In this document: positions 36,579 to 45,005 of the stretch, in pieces | Position numbering within the stretch: position 1 is the stretch's first letter | Layout: every line of letters starts with the position of its first letter | NCBI GenBank assembly: GCA_946405575.1 | Contig: CAMJHP010000004.1 | Span: forward strand, 26,756-90,755 | Source of the DNA: an uncultured Bacteroidales bacterium | Lineage (GTDB): Bacteria; Bacteroidota; Bacteroidia; Bacteroidales; F082 | Direction of reading: 5' to 3' | Length of the DNA: 64,000 nt | Made by a program: the position numbers and the translations under genes | The notes under the pieces: generated by a model | The model's input: only the letters and a program-made list of their open reading frames with translations | The model's database searches: none | Told to the model about the DNA's origin: nothing

Positions 36579-37450
36579 ATCGTATATTCTTTTTCAGGGT
36601 CAAAAATCTGATTGACATCCTTCGGCAACTGGTAGGAGAACCTACGAAGCTTTTCTGCCCATTGTGCATCGGTGAAACGACGGTCGAAAGTTTGGTAAGG
36701 TATGGGCTTGCCGAAAGAGATGGTCAGTTGTTTGTTGCGTTGTTTGAAGAACTCGTCGACGAGGAAAGCCATTTCAATGTTTACCTTGATTCCCAAACGT
36801 TTTCGGAGGCGTGCAAGGTTGTAGAAGAAATTAGAGTTGCGTCCTTCGATGTGAACGGGGACAATGTCACGCTGGTAGGCTTTCGACTTGGTGACAAAGG
36901 TCTTTTTCCAATCAAGATCCATAATTTTGCCGCCCGTAGTCTTACGCGAACAGAGGCCGAAAGGAAAATAGCAAAGCGTGGCATCGCCAGCAAAGGTCTC
37001 ATTGAAAAGCTTCAAACTCTCCTCACGATTGGCCGTTGCGCTACCAACCTTGCTGACAGGGATGAAAATCGGGCGCAGGTTTTTCACGAACATCAGGAAG
37101 TCGTTGACTGGTGTCAACGTCTCTCCCCTATGGTTACCTACCGCTCCGATAAGAGCGATGCCATCCAGGCCACCCAAAGGATGGTTGGATGCCACCAAAA
37201 CACGTTCACTTGCCATCAAATTGTCGACCCCCTCAAGGACCACGTCAAGATTAAAGTCGGCAACCACCGCATTGATGAAATCGATGCCTTCCTTGTCAGC
37301 ATACTTGGTCAAAATCTCATTGATATCCTCCTCATGCAACAACCGTTGAATCTTGCGAAACAACCAGTCGGGCATATGCCTCATCAATTTGGGCACCTTG
37401 GCCGTAAAAATCTTCCTAAGGTCAATCAGGTTGTTTTGTTCCGTTTCCAT
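36575..37450 (-). CDS. glsA: Lyso-lipid O-acyltransferase, GlsA-like (PlsC superfamily)
   Basis: A 291-residue membrane-associated acyltransferase that in Bacteroides O-acylates the N-acyl glycine made by GlsB. The acyltransferase signature is SNHPLGGLDG (the HX5D form seen in this family), followed by FIPVSKVG and a glycerolipid-binding CYFPFG segment. The ATG at 37450 (METEQNNLIDL) is chosen because the -7 element lies 25 bp upstream; the frame from 37507 runs through the promoter. It is first in the operon glsA-glsB-engB-YeaQ. Confidence 0.82.
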   Translation of the reverse strand: METEQNNLIDLRKIFTAKVPKLMRHMPDWLFRKIQRLLHEEDINEILTKYADKEGIDFINAVVADFNLDVVLEGVDNLMASERVLVASNHPLGGLDGIALIGAVGNHRGETLTPVNDFLMFVKNLRPIFIPVSKVGSATANREESLKLFNETFAGDATLCYFPFGLCSRKTTGGKIMDLDWKKTFVTKSKAYQRDIVPVHIEGRNSNFFYNLARLRKRLGIKVNIEMAFLVDEFFKQRNKQLTISFGKPIPYQTFDRRFTDAQWAEKLRRFSYQLPKDVNQIFDPEKEYTI

Positions 37451-37474
37451 AACTGACGAATTCACTATAATTTG

Positions 37475-37507
37475 CAAAAATAGTAAAAAGAGAATTGGAA
37501 TTACCAA
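37475..37507 (-). promoter_or_regulatory. Promoter of the glsA operon
   Basis: On the minus strand, TTG (37505-07), 22 bases, then TATTTTTG (37475-82): a reasonable Bacteroidota promoter, divergent from the mraZ promoter. Confidence 0.6.
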
Positions 37508-37614
37508 TTTCGACAGAAAAACACTTCAAAAAAAGGGAAAACACCTTTTGTCAAAACAATATTCCACGCTGAGCAGCAAACTGTTAACATTAAAACGAAC
37601 AAGATGTGAACAAA

Positions 37615-37639
37615 GTTATCAACAATTTCGGTTGATAAC
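37615..37639. promoter_or_regulatory. Perfect dyad upstream of mraZ
   Basis: GTTATCAAC-N7-GTTGATAAC is a perfect 9-bp inverted repeat about 42 bp before the mraZ -7 element. One arm (TTATCAACA) is one base from the DnaA-box consensus TTATCCACA. It may be an operator or a DnaA-type site; nothing else supports a choice. Confidence 0.5.
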
Positions 37640-37645
37640 TTTATT

Positions 37646-37670
37646 TGGGAGAAAATGTGGTAAAGTGGGA
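37646..37670 (+). promoter_or_regulatory. Probable MraZ operator: three 10-bp-spaced TGGGA-type repeats
   Basis: TGGGA (37646-50), TGTGG (37656-60) and TGGGA (37666-70) recur at exact 10-bp spacing. E. coli MraZ is known to bind direct TGGGN repeats separated by 5 bases in its own promoter. The array ends 10 bp before the -7 element, so binding would block RNA polymerase and autoregulate the division cluster. Confidence 0.72.
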
Positions 37671-37680
37671 AAAAATGCAG

Positions 37681-37688
37681 TAATTTTG
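37681..37688 (+). promoter_or_regulatory. -7 element for mraZ and the dcw cluster
   Basis: TAATTTTG matches TAnnTTTG, 25 bases before the mraZ ATG at 37714, directly after the MraZ-type repeats. Confidence 0.68.
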
Positions 37689-37713
37689 CACTTGGAAAAT
37701 CAAAAGTGCAAAA

Positions 37714-38166
37714 ATGAGTTATCCGATCGGACATTTTAACTGTAAATTGGACTCGAAAGGGCGTCTGATGATGCCTGCTGAGTTCAAAGAGCAGATGGGC
37801 GAGCAAGCCGAAGAAGGTTTCGTGATGCGTCCCTGTCTGCTAGAAGACGGTAAATGTCTCGATCTTTTTACCCGCCGCGATTGGGACGAGCAGCAGGAAA
37901 AACTGCGCGTCAAATTAAGCATTTACAAAAAAGAAGGTCTCGATGCCTTACGACTCTTGAATGAGGGAGTCCGTTTCGTCAAACTCGATGCCAGCGGACG
38001 TCTTCAAATTCCCAAAGACTTGATGGAAAGCGGTGGTTTGGTCAAGGAAGTCGTGGTAGAGGCCCTCGCCAACAAGATGGAAATTTGGGACAAGGCCCGT
38101 TACAAAGAAGCCGTGTCTGCCATCGACAAGAAGAAGGTTCTCGATATTCTCAGTTCTATTATGTAA
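37714..38166 (+). CDS. mraZ: Transcriptional regulator MraZ
   Basis: A 150-residue protein with two AbrB-like SpoVT/MraZ domains: GHFNCKLDSKGRLMMPAEFK near residue 5 and FVKLDASGRLQIPKDLME near residue 89. MraZ forms rings and represses its own dcw operon by binding direct repeats; such repeats are present just upstream. First gene of the cluster, 17 bp before rsmH. Confidence 0.95.
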   Translation: MSYPIGHFNCKLDSKGRLMMPAEFKEQMGEQAEEGFVMRPCLLEDGKCLDLFTRRDWDEQQEKLRVKLSIYKKEGLDALRLLNEGVRFVKLDASGRLQIPKDLMESGGLVKEVVVEALANKMEIWDKARYKEAVSAIDKKKVLDILSSIM

Positions 38167-38183
38167 TTTGGAAAGAGGCAGTT

Positions 38184-39077
38184 ATGTATCACAATCCGGT
38201 CATGTTGGACGAATGCATCGGGGGCTTGAACATCAACCCCGAAGGTGTGTATGCCGATGTCACTTTTGGCGGCGGAGGTCATTCGCGTGCCATTCTTGAC
38301 CGCCTTACAACAGGTCACCTGTATGCTTTTGACCAAGACGAGGATGCCGAAGCCAACGCTTTCGATGATGAACGCTTCACCTTCATCCCTCAGAACTTCA
38401 AATATTTCAAGAACTTCATCCAACTCTATCACGGTGGAAAGATTGACGGCGTCATCGCCGATCTGGGCGTTTCATCACATCAGTTTGACACACCTGAGAA
38501 AGGTTTTTCCACCCGCTTTAACGGACCTTTGGACATGCGTATGAGCCAGATGACCCCAAACGATGCCGCGACGGTAGTGAACACATATGACCATACTGCC
38601 TTGACGCGCATTCTGCGACTTTATGGTGAGATACAACAGCCACAACTCATCGCCACCGACATCATCATAGCGCGTGAGTCTGAGCCCATTGAGACCACCG
38701 AACAACTAAAAGTTGCAGTACAGCGTCGTTTGCCGCGAGGCAAAGAAAACAAGGTGTTGGCACAACTCTTCCAAGCCTTACGCATTGAGGTCAACCAAGA
38801 ACTCGAAGCACTCACCGCATTCCTTACACAATGTCCGGACGTGCTGAGACCCGGTGGCCGCCTCGTGGTGATGTCATACCACTCACTTGAAGATCGCCTC
38901 GTGAAAAACTTTATGAAGACTGGCAACGCCGAGGGCAAGGAAGAAAAGGATTTTTATGGCAACCTAATAACCCCCTATCATATCATAACGCGAAAGCCCA
39001 TCGTCCCCTCCGATGAGGAAAACGGAAGAAACAACAGGGCTCGCAGCGCCAAACTCAGAATCGCAGAAAGGAAATAA
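38184..39077 (+). CDS. rsmH: 16S rRNA m4C1402 methyltransferase
   Basis: A 297-residue SAM-dependent methyltransferase that N4-methylates C1402 of 16S rRNA. The ATG at 38184 (MYHNPVMLDECIGGL) is the conserved start; an ATG at 38085 inside mraZ is a longer frame without support. Motifs seen: VTFGGGGHSRAIL, YAFDQDEDA, IADLGVSSHQFD and RLVVMSYHSLEDRLVK. It lies between mraZ and ftsL, as in nearly all bacteria. Confidence 0.95.
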   Translation: MYHNPVMLDECIGGLNINPEGVYADVTFGGGGHSRAILDRLTTGHLYAFDQDEDAEANAFDDERFTFIPQNFKYFKNFIQLYHGGKIDGVIADLGVSSHQFDTPEKGFSTRFNGPLDMRMSQMTPNDAATVVNTYDHTALTRILRLYGEIQQPQLIATDIIIARESEPIETTEQLKVAVQRRLPRGKENKVLAQLFQALRIEVNQELEALTAFLTQCPDVLRPGGRLVVMSYHSLEDRLVKNFMKTGNAEGKEEKDFYGNLITPYHIITRKPIVPSDEENGRNNRARSAKLRIAERK

Positions 39078-39080
39078 GCG

Positions 39081-39452
39081 ATGGAAGGACAGAAAGAGAA
39101 AAGCAAGAATAAACGCAGGAAGAAAAACGCCATGACCGTGTTGGGCGGCGGTTTCCTCATAAAGGAGAAATTCAGTAAGCAGTTCCCCTTTATGGTCTAT
39201 GTCACCCTATTGTTCATGGCCATCATCACCAATACTTACATCGCAGAAGAAAGAAACCGCGAATTGACAAAGACATCGAAGCACCTGAACGACCTTCAAG
39301 TTGAATATGTCCAGTTGAAATCGGCCATAATGGATGCTTCGAAGCAATCCGTATTGGTCAAAAGACTGGCTGGCACTGGACTGAAGGAAGCCACAGAGCC
39401 GCTAAAGCGCATCAACGTGAATGAAGAACCTATCAAGACGGAGGAGCCATGA
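39081..39452 (+). CDS. ftsL: FtsL-like division protein
   Basis: A 123-residue bitopic membrane protein: a basic cytoplasmic N-terminus (GQKEKSKNKRRKKN), one transmembrane helix (about residues 35-53) and a periplasmic coiled coil. This is the FtsL form found between rsmH and ftsI in Bacteroidota. It should bind FtsQ and the FtsWI synthase. Its end overlaps ftsI by 4 bp. Confidence 0.83.
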   Translation: MEGQKEKSKNKRRKKNAMTVLGGGFLIKEKFSKQFPFMVYVTLLFMAIITNTYIAEERNRELTKTSKHLNDLQVEYVQLKSAIMDASKQSVLVKRLAGTGLKEATEPLKRINVNEEPIKTEEP

Positions 39453-41608
39453 AAATAGACCCAAGAACAGACACTTTGATGAAGACCTATTTGGTGTATC
39501 TCCTCGTCCTCGTTTTCGGCATCGCCATCATTGTCAAAATCATCTTGATGCAAACAAGGGACAACACAGAGCTTCTTGAGCGTGCCGAGCAACGTGAGTA
39601 TCGTGTCAGGACATTGGAGGCTTCGCGTGGCAACATTTTCTCAAGCGACGGACAGTTGATGGCCACCTCCATCCCTCTCTATGATGTCTTCTTTGACTAC
39701 AAGGCCGTCGATTCGGTCTACCTTGCCGAAAACATCGACTCGCTTTGTCGCCAGATGGCCGACCTCTTTCCAAAGAGAAACGCCACCCAATGGAAAGCTT
39801 TCTTTGCTGAAGGCAAGGCCAAAAAGAACCGTCACTATAAAATTGCTCTGAACATTACTCAGGCCGAGCTGCGTCAGATGCAGAACTTTGTCATTTTTAA
39901 CCGAGGCAACTACAAAGGCGGTATCATCTATGAGAAGAAAATCCGCCGTGAACATCCTTACAAAGAGCTCGCCAGTCTCATACTAGGTATGGCGAATGAA
40001 GACAAAGGCTATTATTTCGGCATCGAAGGTGCTTATAACGAGTATCTCAAAGGGCAGAATGGTAGGCAACTGGTGAGAAGGATCCACCATGGAGATTGGA
40101 TTCCTGTCAACTCTGATGATGACACCGATGCCAAAAACGGCGATGATGTCATCACCACTTTCGACATTAAGTTGCAGGACATCGTGGAAAGTGCCCTCAA
40201 CAACACTTTAACCACCAACAAGGCCGAGCAAGGTTGTGCCATCCTGATGGACGTAGAGACTGGCTATGTGAAAGCCTTAGCCAACTTAAGGCTCAACCAT
40301 GAAACTGGAAAATACGAAGAGTCATACAACGTAGCCCTTACCGAGCGTTACGAGCCCGGGTCAGTGTTCAAGATTGCCTCAATGGTCGTCCTACTCAACC
40401 ATAATGAAAACACCAAACTCACCGACTTGGTGAACATCGGCACTGGCCCCATCAAGTTCTCGAACCGTGTGATGAAAGACGACCACAGCTTTGCAAGAGG
40501 TGGCATATGCACCGTTCAGGAAGTCATTGAGCAATCCTCAAACAAGGGCACAGCGGTGCTTATCACCAAAGCCTTTGCCGCTCATCCCGAGAAATACGTT
40601 GACGGACTCTACGCCTTAGGCTTGAACAAAAAAATTGGTACTGGCATTGCAGGTGAGGCTCGACCCGTCATCAAACACCCCAACGACAAAACCAAAGATG
40701 GCAGAAAACTATGGTCCAATGTGTCCTTGCCATGGATGTCAATTGGTTATGAAGTGAATGTCACCCCTATGCAGCTCCTTATGCTCTATAACGCCATAGC
40801 GAACGGTGGCCGTATGATGAAGCCTCAATTTGTCACTGAAATCCGTCGTGGTAACCAAATCATAGAAAAATACGATCCCATTGTCCTCAACGAACACATC
40901 GCTTCGCCCGAGTCCATCAAGAAACTCCAGACCATGTTAGAAGGTGTCGCCATTAGAGGCACTGCCAAACGTCAGTTTACTGACTGTGTGGTCAGTGTGG
41001 CGGGCAAAACCGGCACAGCACAATATTATGACAAGGTGATGGGATACGCTTACCACGAGCCCGGTATCGGCCGCAAATTGTATAACACGACCTTTGTCGG
41101 CTACTTCCCCACCGACAAACCTCGCTATAGTTGCATCGTTATGGTGAGCCGCGCCCGTGGTGCGAAATGGGCTGCCGGTGGCGTGTCAGCACCTGGATTC
41201 AGGGAAATTGCCGAAAAGGTGTATGCCACTCGTATTGGCACACAAGAAGACGACACTATCACAAAGCAAAGCGGGCAACTTTGGGGCCCCGTCTTGGCAC
41301 GCTACGAAAAGGAAACCAATTACCTCAACAGCATATCGAAAGACTACAACGACTTCGCCCTCAACAGCGAATGGGTTTCCGTCGAAAGTACCGAAAATGG
41401 CCAAATCAGTATCCGTGAGGCCAAGCTCGCCGACAACATTGTTCCCAATGTGGTTGGCATGGATGTCACCGATGCTGTCTATCTCCTTGAAAACATTGGC
41501 ATCAAGACCGTGTTTAATGGCCAAGGAACGGTCAAGGAACAATCGCTTCATGCTGGAGACACTCTCAAAAACAACCCTGTCATTCACTTAAAATTGGAAA
41601 AGAAATGA
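39449..41608 (+). CDS. ftsI: Division peptidoglycan transpeptidase (PBP3/FtsI class) with PASTA domain
   Basis: A 719-residue class B penicillin-binding protein that cross-links septal peptidoglycan. It has an N-terminal membrane helix (about residues 10-30) and a dimerisation domain (LEASRGNIFSSDGQLMATS). The transpeptidase domain has Ser305 and Lys308 in PGSVFK, the SSN motif (EQSSNKG) and KTG (AGKTGTAQ). A C-terminal PASTA domain follows (about 655-719, NVVGMDVTDAVYLLENIGIKT), which is usual for Bacteroidota. All catalytic motifs are intact. It overlaps murE by 4 bp. Confidence 0.95.
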   Translation: MKIDPRTDTLMKTYLVYLLVLVFGIAIIVKIILMQTRDNTELLERAEQREYRVRTLEASRGNIFSSDGQLMATSIPLYDVFFDYKAVDSVYLAENIDSLCRQMADLFPKRNATQWKAFFAEGKAKKNRHYKIALNITQAELRQMQNFVIFNRGNYKGGIIYEKKIRREHPYKELASLILGMANEDKGYYFGIEGAYNEYLKGQNGRQLVRRIHHGDWIPVNSDDDTDAKNGDDVITTFDIKLQDIVESALNNTLTTNKAEQGCAILMDVETGYVKALANLRLNHETGKYEESYNVALTERYEPGSVFKIASMVVLLNHNENTKLTDLVNIGTGPIKFSNRVMKDDHSFARGGICTVQEVIEQSSNKGTAVLITKAFAAHPEKYVDGLYALGLNKKIGTGIAGEARPVIKHPNDKTKDGRKLWSNVSLPWMSIGYEVNVTPMQLLMLYNAIANGGRMMKPQFVTEIRRGNQIIEKYDPIVLNEHIASPESIKKLQTMLEGVAIRGTAKRQFTDCVVSVAGKTGTAQYYDKVMGYAYHEPGIGRKLYNTTFVGYFPTDKPRYSCIVMVSRARGAKWAAGGVSAPGFREIAEKVYATRIGTQEDDTITKQSGQLWGPVLARYEKETNYLNSISKDYNDFALNSEWVSVESTENGQISIREAKLADNIVPNVVGMDVTDAVYLLENIGIKTVFNGQGTVKEQSLHAGDTLKNNPVIHLKLEKK

Positions 41609-43062
41609 AACTCAAAGACATATTAGTCAACTGTAACCTTTTGGAAATTATAGGTGACAAGGACTTGGACATCCTCGACATCGCTTTCGATTCGCGGAAG
41701 GTCAAGCCCAACACACTATTTTTTGCCGTGAAAGGCACGCAAGTAGACGGCCACGACTACATCGACAAAGCCATCGAGCAAGGTGCAACGGCCATTGTTG
41801 GCGAAAAGATGCCTCAAAAGAAGGCAGAAAACGTCACCTATGTCAAGGTAGATAACTCTGCCTATGTCTTGGGTGTTGGAGCCTCCAACTTTTTCGGGAA
41901 CCCCTCCGAGAAACTAAAATTGGTAGGCGTGACAGGTACTAACGGCAAGACAACCATCGCCACCTTATTATATAGACTCTTCACCGATGCGGGTTACAAC
42001 TGCGGTCTGCTCTCCACTATCGAGAACATTATTAACCACGAGGTTGTCCCCTCTACACATACCACCCCCGATCCCATCGAGCTAAACACCTTGTTGCAGC
42101 GAATGGTGGAGCAGGATTGTGAGTACGCTTTTATGGAGGTGAGCTCACACAGTGTGGCGCAAGACCGTATTGCAGGCCTACTTTTCGCAGGTGGTATCTT
42201 CACCAATCTCACCCACGACCATTTGGACTATCACAAAACGATGGCCAACTATCGCAACGCAAAAAAGAAATTCTTCGATAACCTGCCGCAGACCGCATTC
42301 GCCCTCACCAACCTTGACGACAAAAATGGTGCTTTCATGCTGCAAAACACCAAAGCCAAGAAATTGAGCTATGCATTAAAGCACGAAGCAGACTTCAAAG
42401 GTATTATCTTGGAGAGCCATTTCGACGGTATGTTGCTCAAAGTGAACGGTACTGAATTGTTCTCACAACTCGTTGGAGGTTTTAATGCCAGCAACCTATT
42501 GGCTATTTATGGTAGTGCAACTGCCCTTGACTTTAACAAAGAAGAGCTATTGGTTGATATAAGCAAACTGCACGGAGCCAATGGTCGCTTCGATATGGTG
42601 CATTCGGAAAATCACATCGTCGGTATCGTTGACTACGCACATACACCCGATGCTTTGGAAAACGTGCTTGTGACTATCAATGAGGTGCGCTGCCACAAAG
42701 AAACGCTGATTACAGTAGTGGGCTGTGGCGGCAACCGCGATACATCCAAACGACCTGAAATGGCCGCTGTTGCCGTAAAGCTGAGCGACAAGGTCATTCT
42801 CACCAGCGATAATCCTCGCAACGAAGACCCTGACGAAATCATCCGACAGATGAAAGCTGGCATCACTGAAGAAGACAAGCACAAGGTATTGAGCATCGTC
42901 AACCGTCGCGAAGCCATTCGCACCGCAGTAGCCCTCGCCAAGAAAGGCGACATCATCCTATTGGCAGGCAAAGGACACGAAAACTATCAAGAAATCAACG
43001 GAGTAAAGAACCATTTCGACGACAAGGAAGTCTTGTCGGAAGCTTTTAGGGAGGCCAACTGA
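41605..43062 (+). CDS. murE: UDP-MurNAc-tripeptide synthetase (meso-DAP adding)
   Basis: A 485-residue Mur ligase that adds the third residue to UDP-MurNAc-L-Ala-D-Glu. It has the N-terminal nucleotide-binding domain, the ATPase P-loop GVTGTNGKTT and the carbamoylated-lysine region (EVSSHSVAQDRIAG). The C-terminal domain carries DNPRNEDP, the DNPR form that selects meso-diaminopimelate. Full length. Because MurE needs the MurD product, its integrity shows the pathway still runs through D-Glu addition despite the broken murD two genes downstream. Confidence 0.95.
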   Translation: MKLKDILVNCNLLEIIGDKDLDILDIAFDSRKVKPNTLFFAVKGTQVDGHDYIDKAIEQGATAIVGEKMPQKKAENVTYVKVDNSAYVLGVGASNFFGNPSEKLKLVGVTGTNGKTTIATLLYRLFTDAGYNCGLLSTIENIINHEVVPSTHTTPDPIELNTLLQRMVEQDCEYAFMEVSSHSVAQDRIAGLLFAGGIFTNLTHDHLDYHKTMANYRNAKKKFFDNLPQTAFALTNLDDKNGAFMLQNTKAKKLSYALKHEADFKGIILESHFDGMLLKVNGTELFSQLVGGFNASNLLAIYGSATALDFNKEELLVDISKLHGANGRFDMVHSENHIVGIVDYAHTPDALENVLVTINEVRCHKETLITVVGCGGNRDTSKRPEMAAVAVKLSDKVILTSDNPRNEDPDEIIRQMKAGITEEDKHKVLSIVNRREAIRTAVALAKKGDIILLAGKGHENYQEINGVKNHFDDKEVLSEAFREAN

Positions 43063-44339
43063 TGCTATACTATCTTTTCAATTACTTACATCAACACAAT
43101 TTCCCAGGCGCAGGAGTATTCAACTATGTCACTTTCCGCGCAGCCGCTGCCATCATCATCGCCCTTATTGTTTCGGTATGGTTTGGCAACTATTTCATCA
43201 AGATGCTGAAGCGCAAGAATATCACAGAGAACCAGCGCGATGCATCAATCGACCCATACAACACGAAGAAAGTCGGAGTTCCAACGATGGGAGGCGTTAT
43301 CATCATCACATCCATTCTGGTACCAGTGCTGCTCGTCAGCAAATTGCATAGTGTTTACACCCTTTTGATGATTGCCACCACCTTGATACTTGGCTTCTTG
43401 GGGTTCGCGGACGACTACACCAAAACCTTCAAGCACAAGAAAGACGGCCTGAAGCCAAAAACCAAACTCGCTGGACAAATCCTTCTGGGTCTCCTCGTTG
43501 GCCTTACCCTGCGTTTCAGCCCCGCCGTTCAAATTAACGAAAAAGTGGAGGTGAAGATTGATGACAACAAGGAAGTGGTTGTGAAAAGTCCAGATGTGAA
43601 GTCGACGCGAACCACTATCCCGTTCGTGAAGAGTCACGACCTCAACTATGCCGACCTGTTCCGATGGGCTGGTTCAAAGTGGATGTACAACCTGGCGTGG
43701 GTTTTCCTAGTGCTGTTAACCATTTTTATTGTAGCCGCCGTATCGAACGGCTCCAACCTAAACGATGGAATGGATGGTATGGCTTCGGGTAATTCTGCCA
43801 TCATAGGTCTCACTTTATTGCTGTTAGCTTATATTTCTAGTAACGCCAAAACGGCAAGCTACCTTAATTTGATGTATATTCCTGGAAGCGAAGAACTTGT
43901 AGTCTTCCTTGCTGCTTTTGTCGGCAGCCTCATAGGTTTTCTTTGGTTCAATTCTTATCCCGCACAAATCTTTATGGGTGACACGGGTAGTCTGACCATT
44001 GGTGGCCTAATTGCTGTGTCGGCCATCATAATGCACAAAGAATTGCTTCTTCCCTTGCTCTGTGGCGTGTTTCTCTTCGAAATCCTCTCCGATCTTGACG
44101 TGAAGCGTTTCGTGAAAACAGGAAAGAAACACCGTATTTGGAAAAAAGGTCCTTTACACGACCATTTCAGGACAAGCTACAGCGACTTCAAGAGGGTCTG
44201 GCCCAACAGCACTGTCACTTTCAAAGGACATGGTGAAGGCTACAACACCGTCCATCACGAAGTGAAAATCACTATCCGTTTCTGGATTATCACCATCTTG
44301 TTGGCAGCATTTACGCTGATTACTTTCAAAATAAGATAA
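43062..44339 (+). CDS. mraY: Phospho-MurNAc-pentapeptide transferase, divergent C-terminal region
   Basis: A 425-residue multi-pass membrane enzyme that makes lipid I. The catalytic aspartates are kept (FADDYTK, NDGMDG, FMGDTGSL). Two positions conserved in most homologues differ: the NLTDG loop reads NLNDG, and the HHH motif reads His366-Asp367-His368 (PLHDHF). The usual LSVxLQVxxFK segment before it is replaced by LSDLDVKRFVKTGKKHR. About 25 extra residues (RTSYSDFKRVWPNSTV and on) follow before the last helix. The position directly after murE and the first 330 residues leave no doubt about the family; the altered active-site edge is odd. Confidence 0.9.
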   Translation: MLYYLFNYLHQHNFPGAGVFNYVTFRAAAAIIIALIVSVWFGNYFIKMLKRKNITENQRDASIDPYNTKKVGVPTMGGVIIITSILVPVLLVSKLHSVYTLLMIATTLILGFLGFADDYTKTFKHKKDGLKPKTKLAGQILLGLLVGLTLRFSPAVQINEKVEVKIDDNKEVVVKSPDVKSTRTTIPFVKSHDLNYADLFRWAGSKWMYNLAWVFLVLLTIFIVAAVSNGSNLNDGMDGMASGNSAIIGLTLLLLAYISSNAKTASYLNLMYIPGSEELVVFLAAFVGSLIGFLWFNSYPAQIFMGDTGSLTIGGLIAVSAIIMHKELLLPLLCGVFLFEILSDLDVKRFVKTGKKHRIWKKGPLHDHFRTSYSDFKRVWPNSTVTFKGHGEGYNTVHHEVKITIRFWIITILLAAFTLITFKIR

Positions 44340-44345
44340 ACAACA

Positions 44346-44395
44346 GGATCGCTTCACTTCTCTCCAATTCGAGGATGCAAAGCGAGCCAATGAAG
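44346..44395. repeat. Degenerate copy of the dispersed GCTTCG...CATTGCGAGG...GAAGCAATCCA repeat
   Basis: GCTTCACTTC...CAATTCGAGGATGCAAAGCGAGCCA resembles the repeat copy at 61735-61770 (core CATTGCGAGGCACGAAGCAATCC) after allowing gaps. It lies exactly where the first 270 or so codons of murD should be, between mraY and the murD fragment. The match is imperfect and was judged by eye. Confidence 0.4.
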
Positions 44396-44438
44396 AATAG
44401 GAAAACCAAACAATTAAATAACCGACAACTGATAAACC

Positions 44439-45005
44439 ATGTTTTACTTTGAGGAATTGACCAACACGAGACTTAAGAGACCCAGCAGTATGGTCGCTGG
44501 CATATCATCCAAGATTTTGCAAATCAGGAAGGAAAGTATCAAGCAGAGCCTTAGCGACCTGAATACTATTGGCCATCGTCAGGAGTATGTTGCCACCGTC
44601 GATGGTGTGATGTATTACGATGATTCAAGAGCCGAGAACGTGAACGCCACCTGGTTCACTTTCCAAAATATCGTTAAGCCTGTCATCTGGATTGCAGGTG
44701 GAAATGATCGCAACTCCGACTTTAAAGACCTAAAGAGTATTGCGAAAAAGAAAGTCAAAGCGTTGATTTGCATAGGAAAATACAATGCCAACCTAAAAAA
44801 AACCTTTCAAAAAGACATCAAGGATTTCTATGAAGTCGAAAACTTGGAAGAGGCAGTAGAAACAGCTGCGTTTTTGGCCAAAGAAAACGACATCGTGCTG
44901 TTTTCGCCCGCTTGCACATCAGACAAAGAAAACCAGACCTATATTGAACGCGGCAACCTTTTCAGCGAAACCATAAAGCACTTGCAAAATGAATGTCATC
45001 AATAA
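44439..45005 (+). pseudogene. murD: murD fragment: C-terminal (glutamate-ligase) domain only
   Basis: A 188-residue frame matching only the last 40% of MurD (normally about 440 residues). It begins in the last helix of the central domain (MVAGISSKILQIRKESIKQSL) and continues through GHRQEY, YYDDSRAENVNATW, WIAGGNDRNSDF and LFSPACTSDKENQTYIERG to a normal end. The N-terminal UMA-binding and central ATPase domains are missing. Only 99 bp separate it from mraY, with no frameshifted remnant. Residues equal to E. coli Lys319, Thr321 and Lys348 (numbers from memory) are Arg64, Glu66 and an Arg. It cannot be a MurD ligase on its own. The open frame and overlap with ftsW suggest it is still translated. 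A complete murD must exist elsewhere, or the step is done differently. Confidence 0.82.

Noticed and set aside
38085..38183. Longer N-terminus for rsmH
   Set aside because: The 33 added residues overlap mraZ in another frame; the conserved start of the family is at 38184.
41605..43062. Considered whether murE has taken over the MurD reaction by fusion
   Set aside because: MurE is of normal length (485 residues) with one ATPase domain and the DNPR meso-DAP motif; there is no extra ligase domain.
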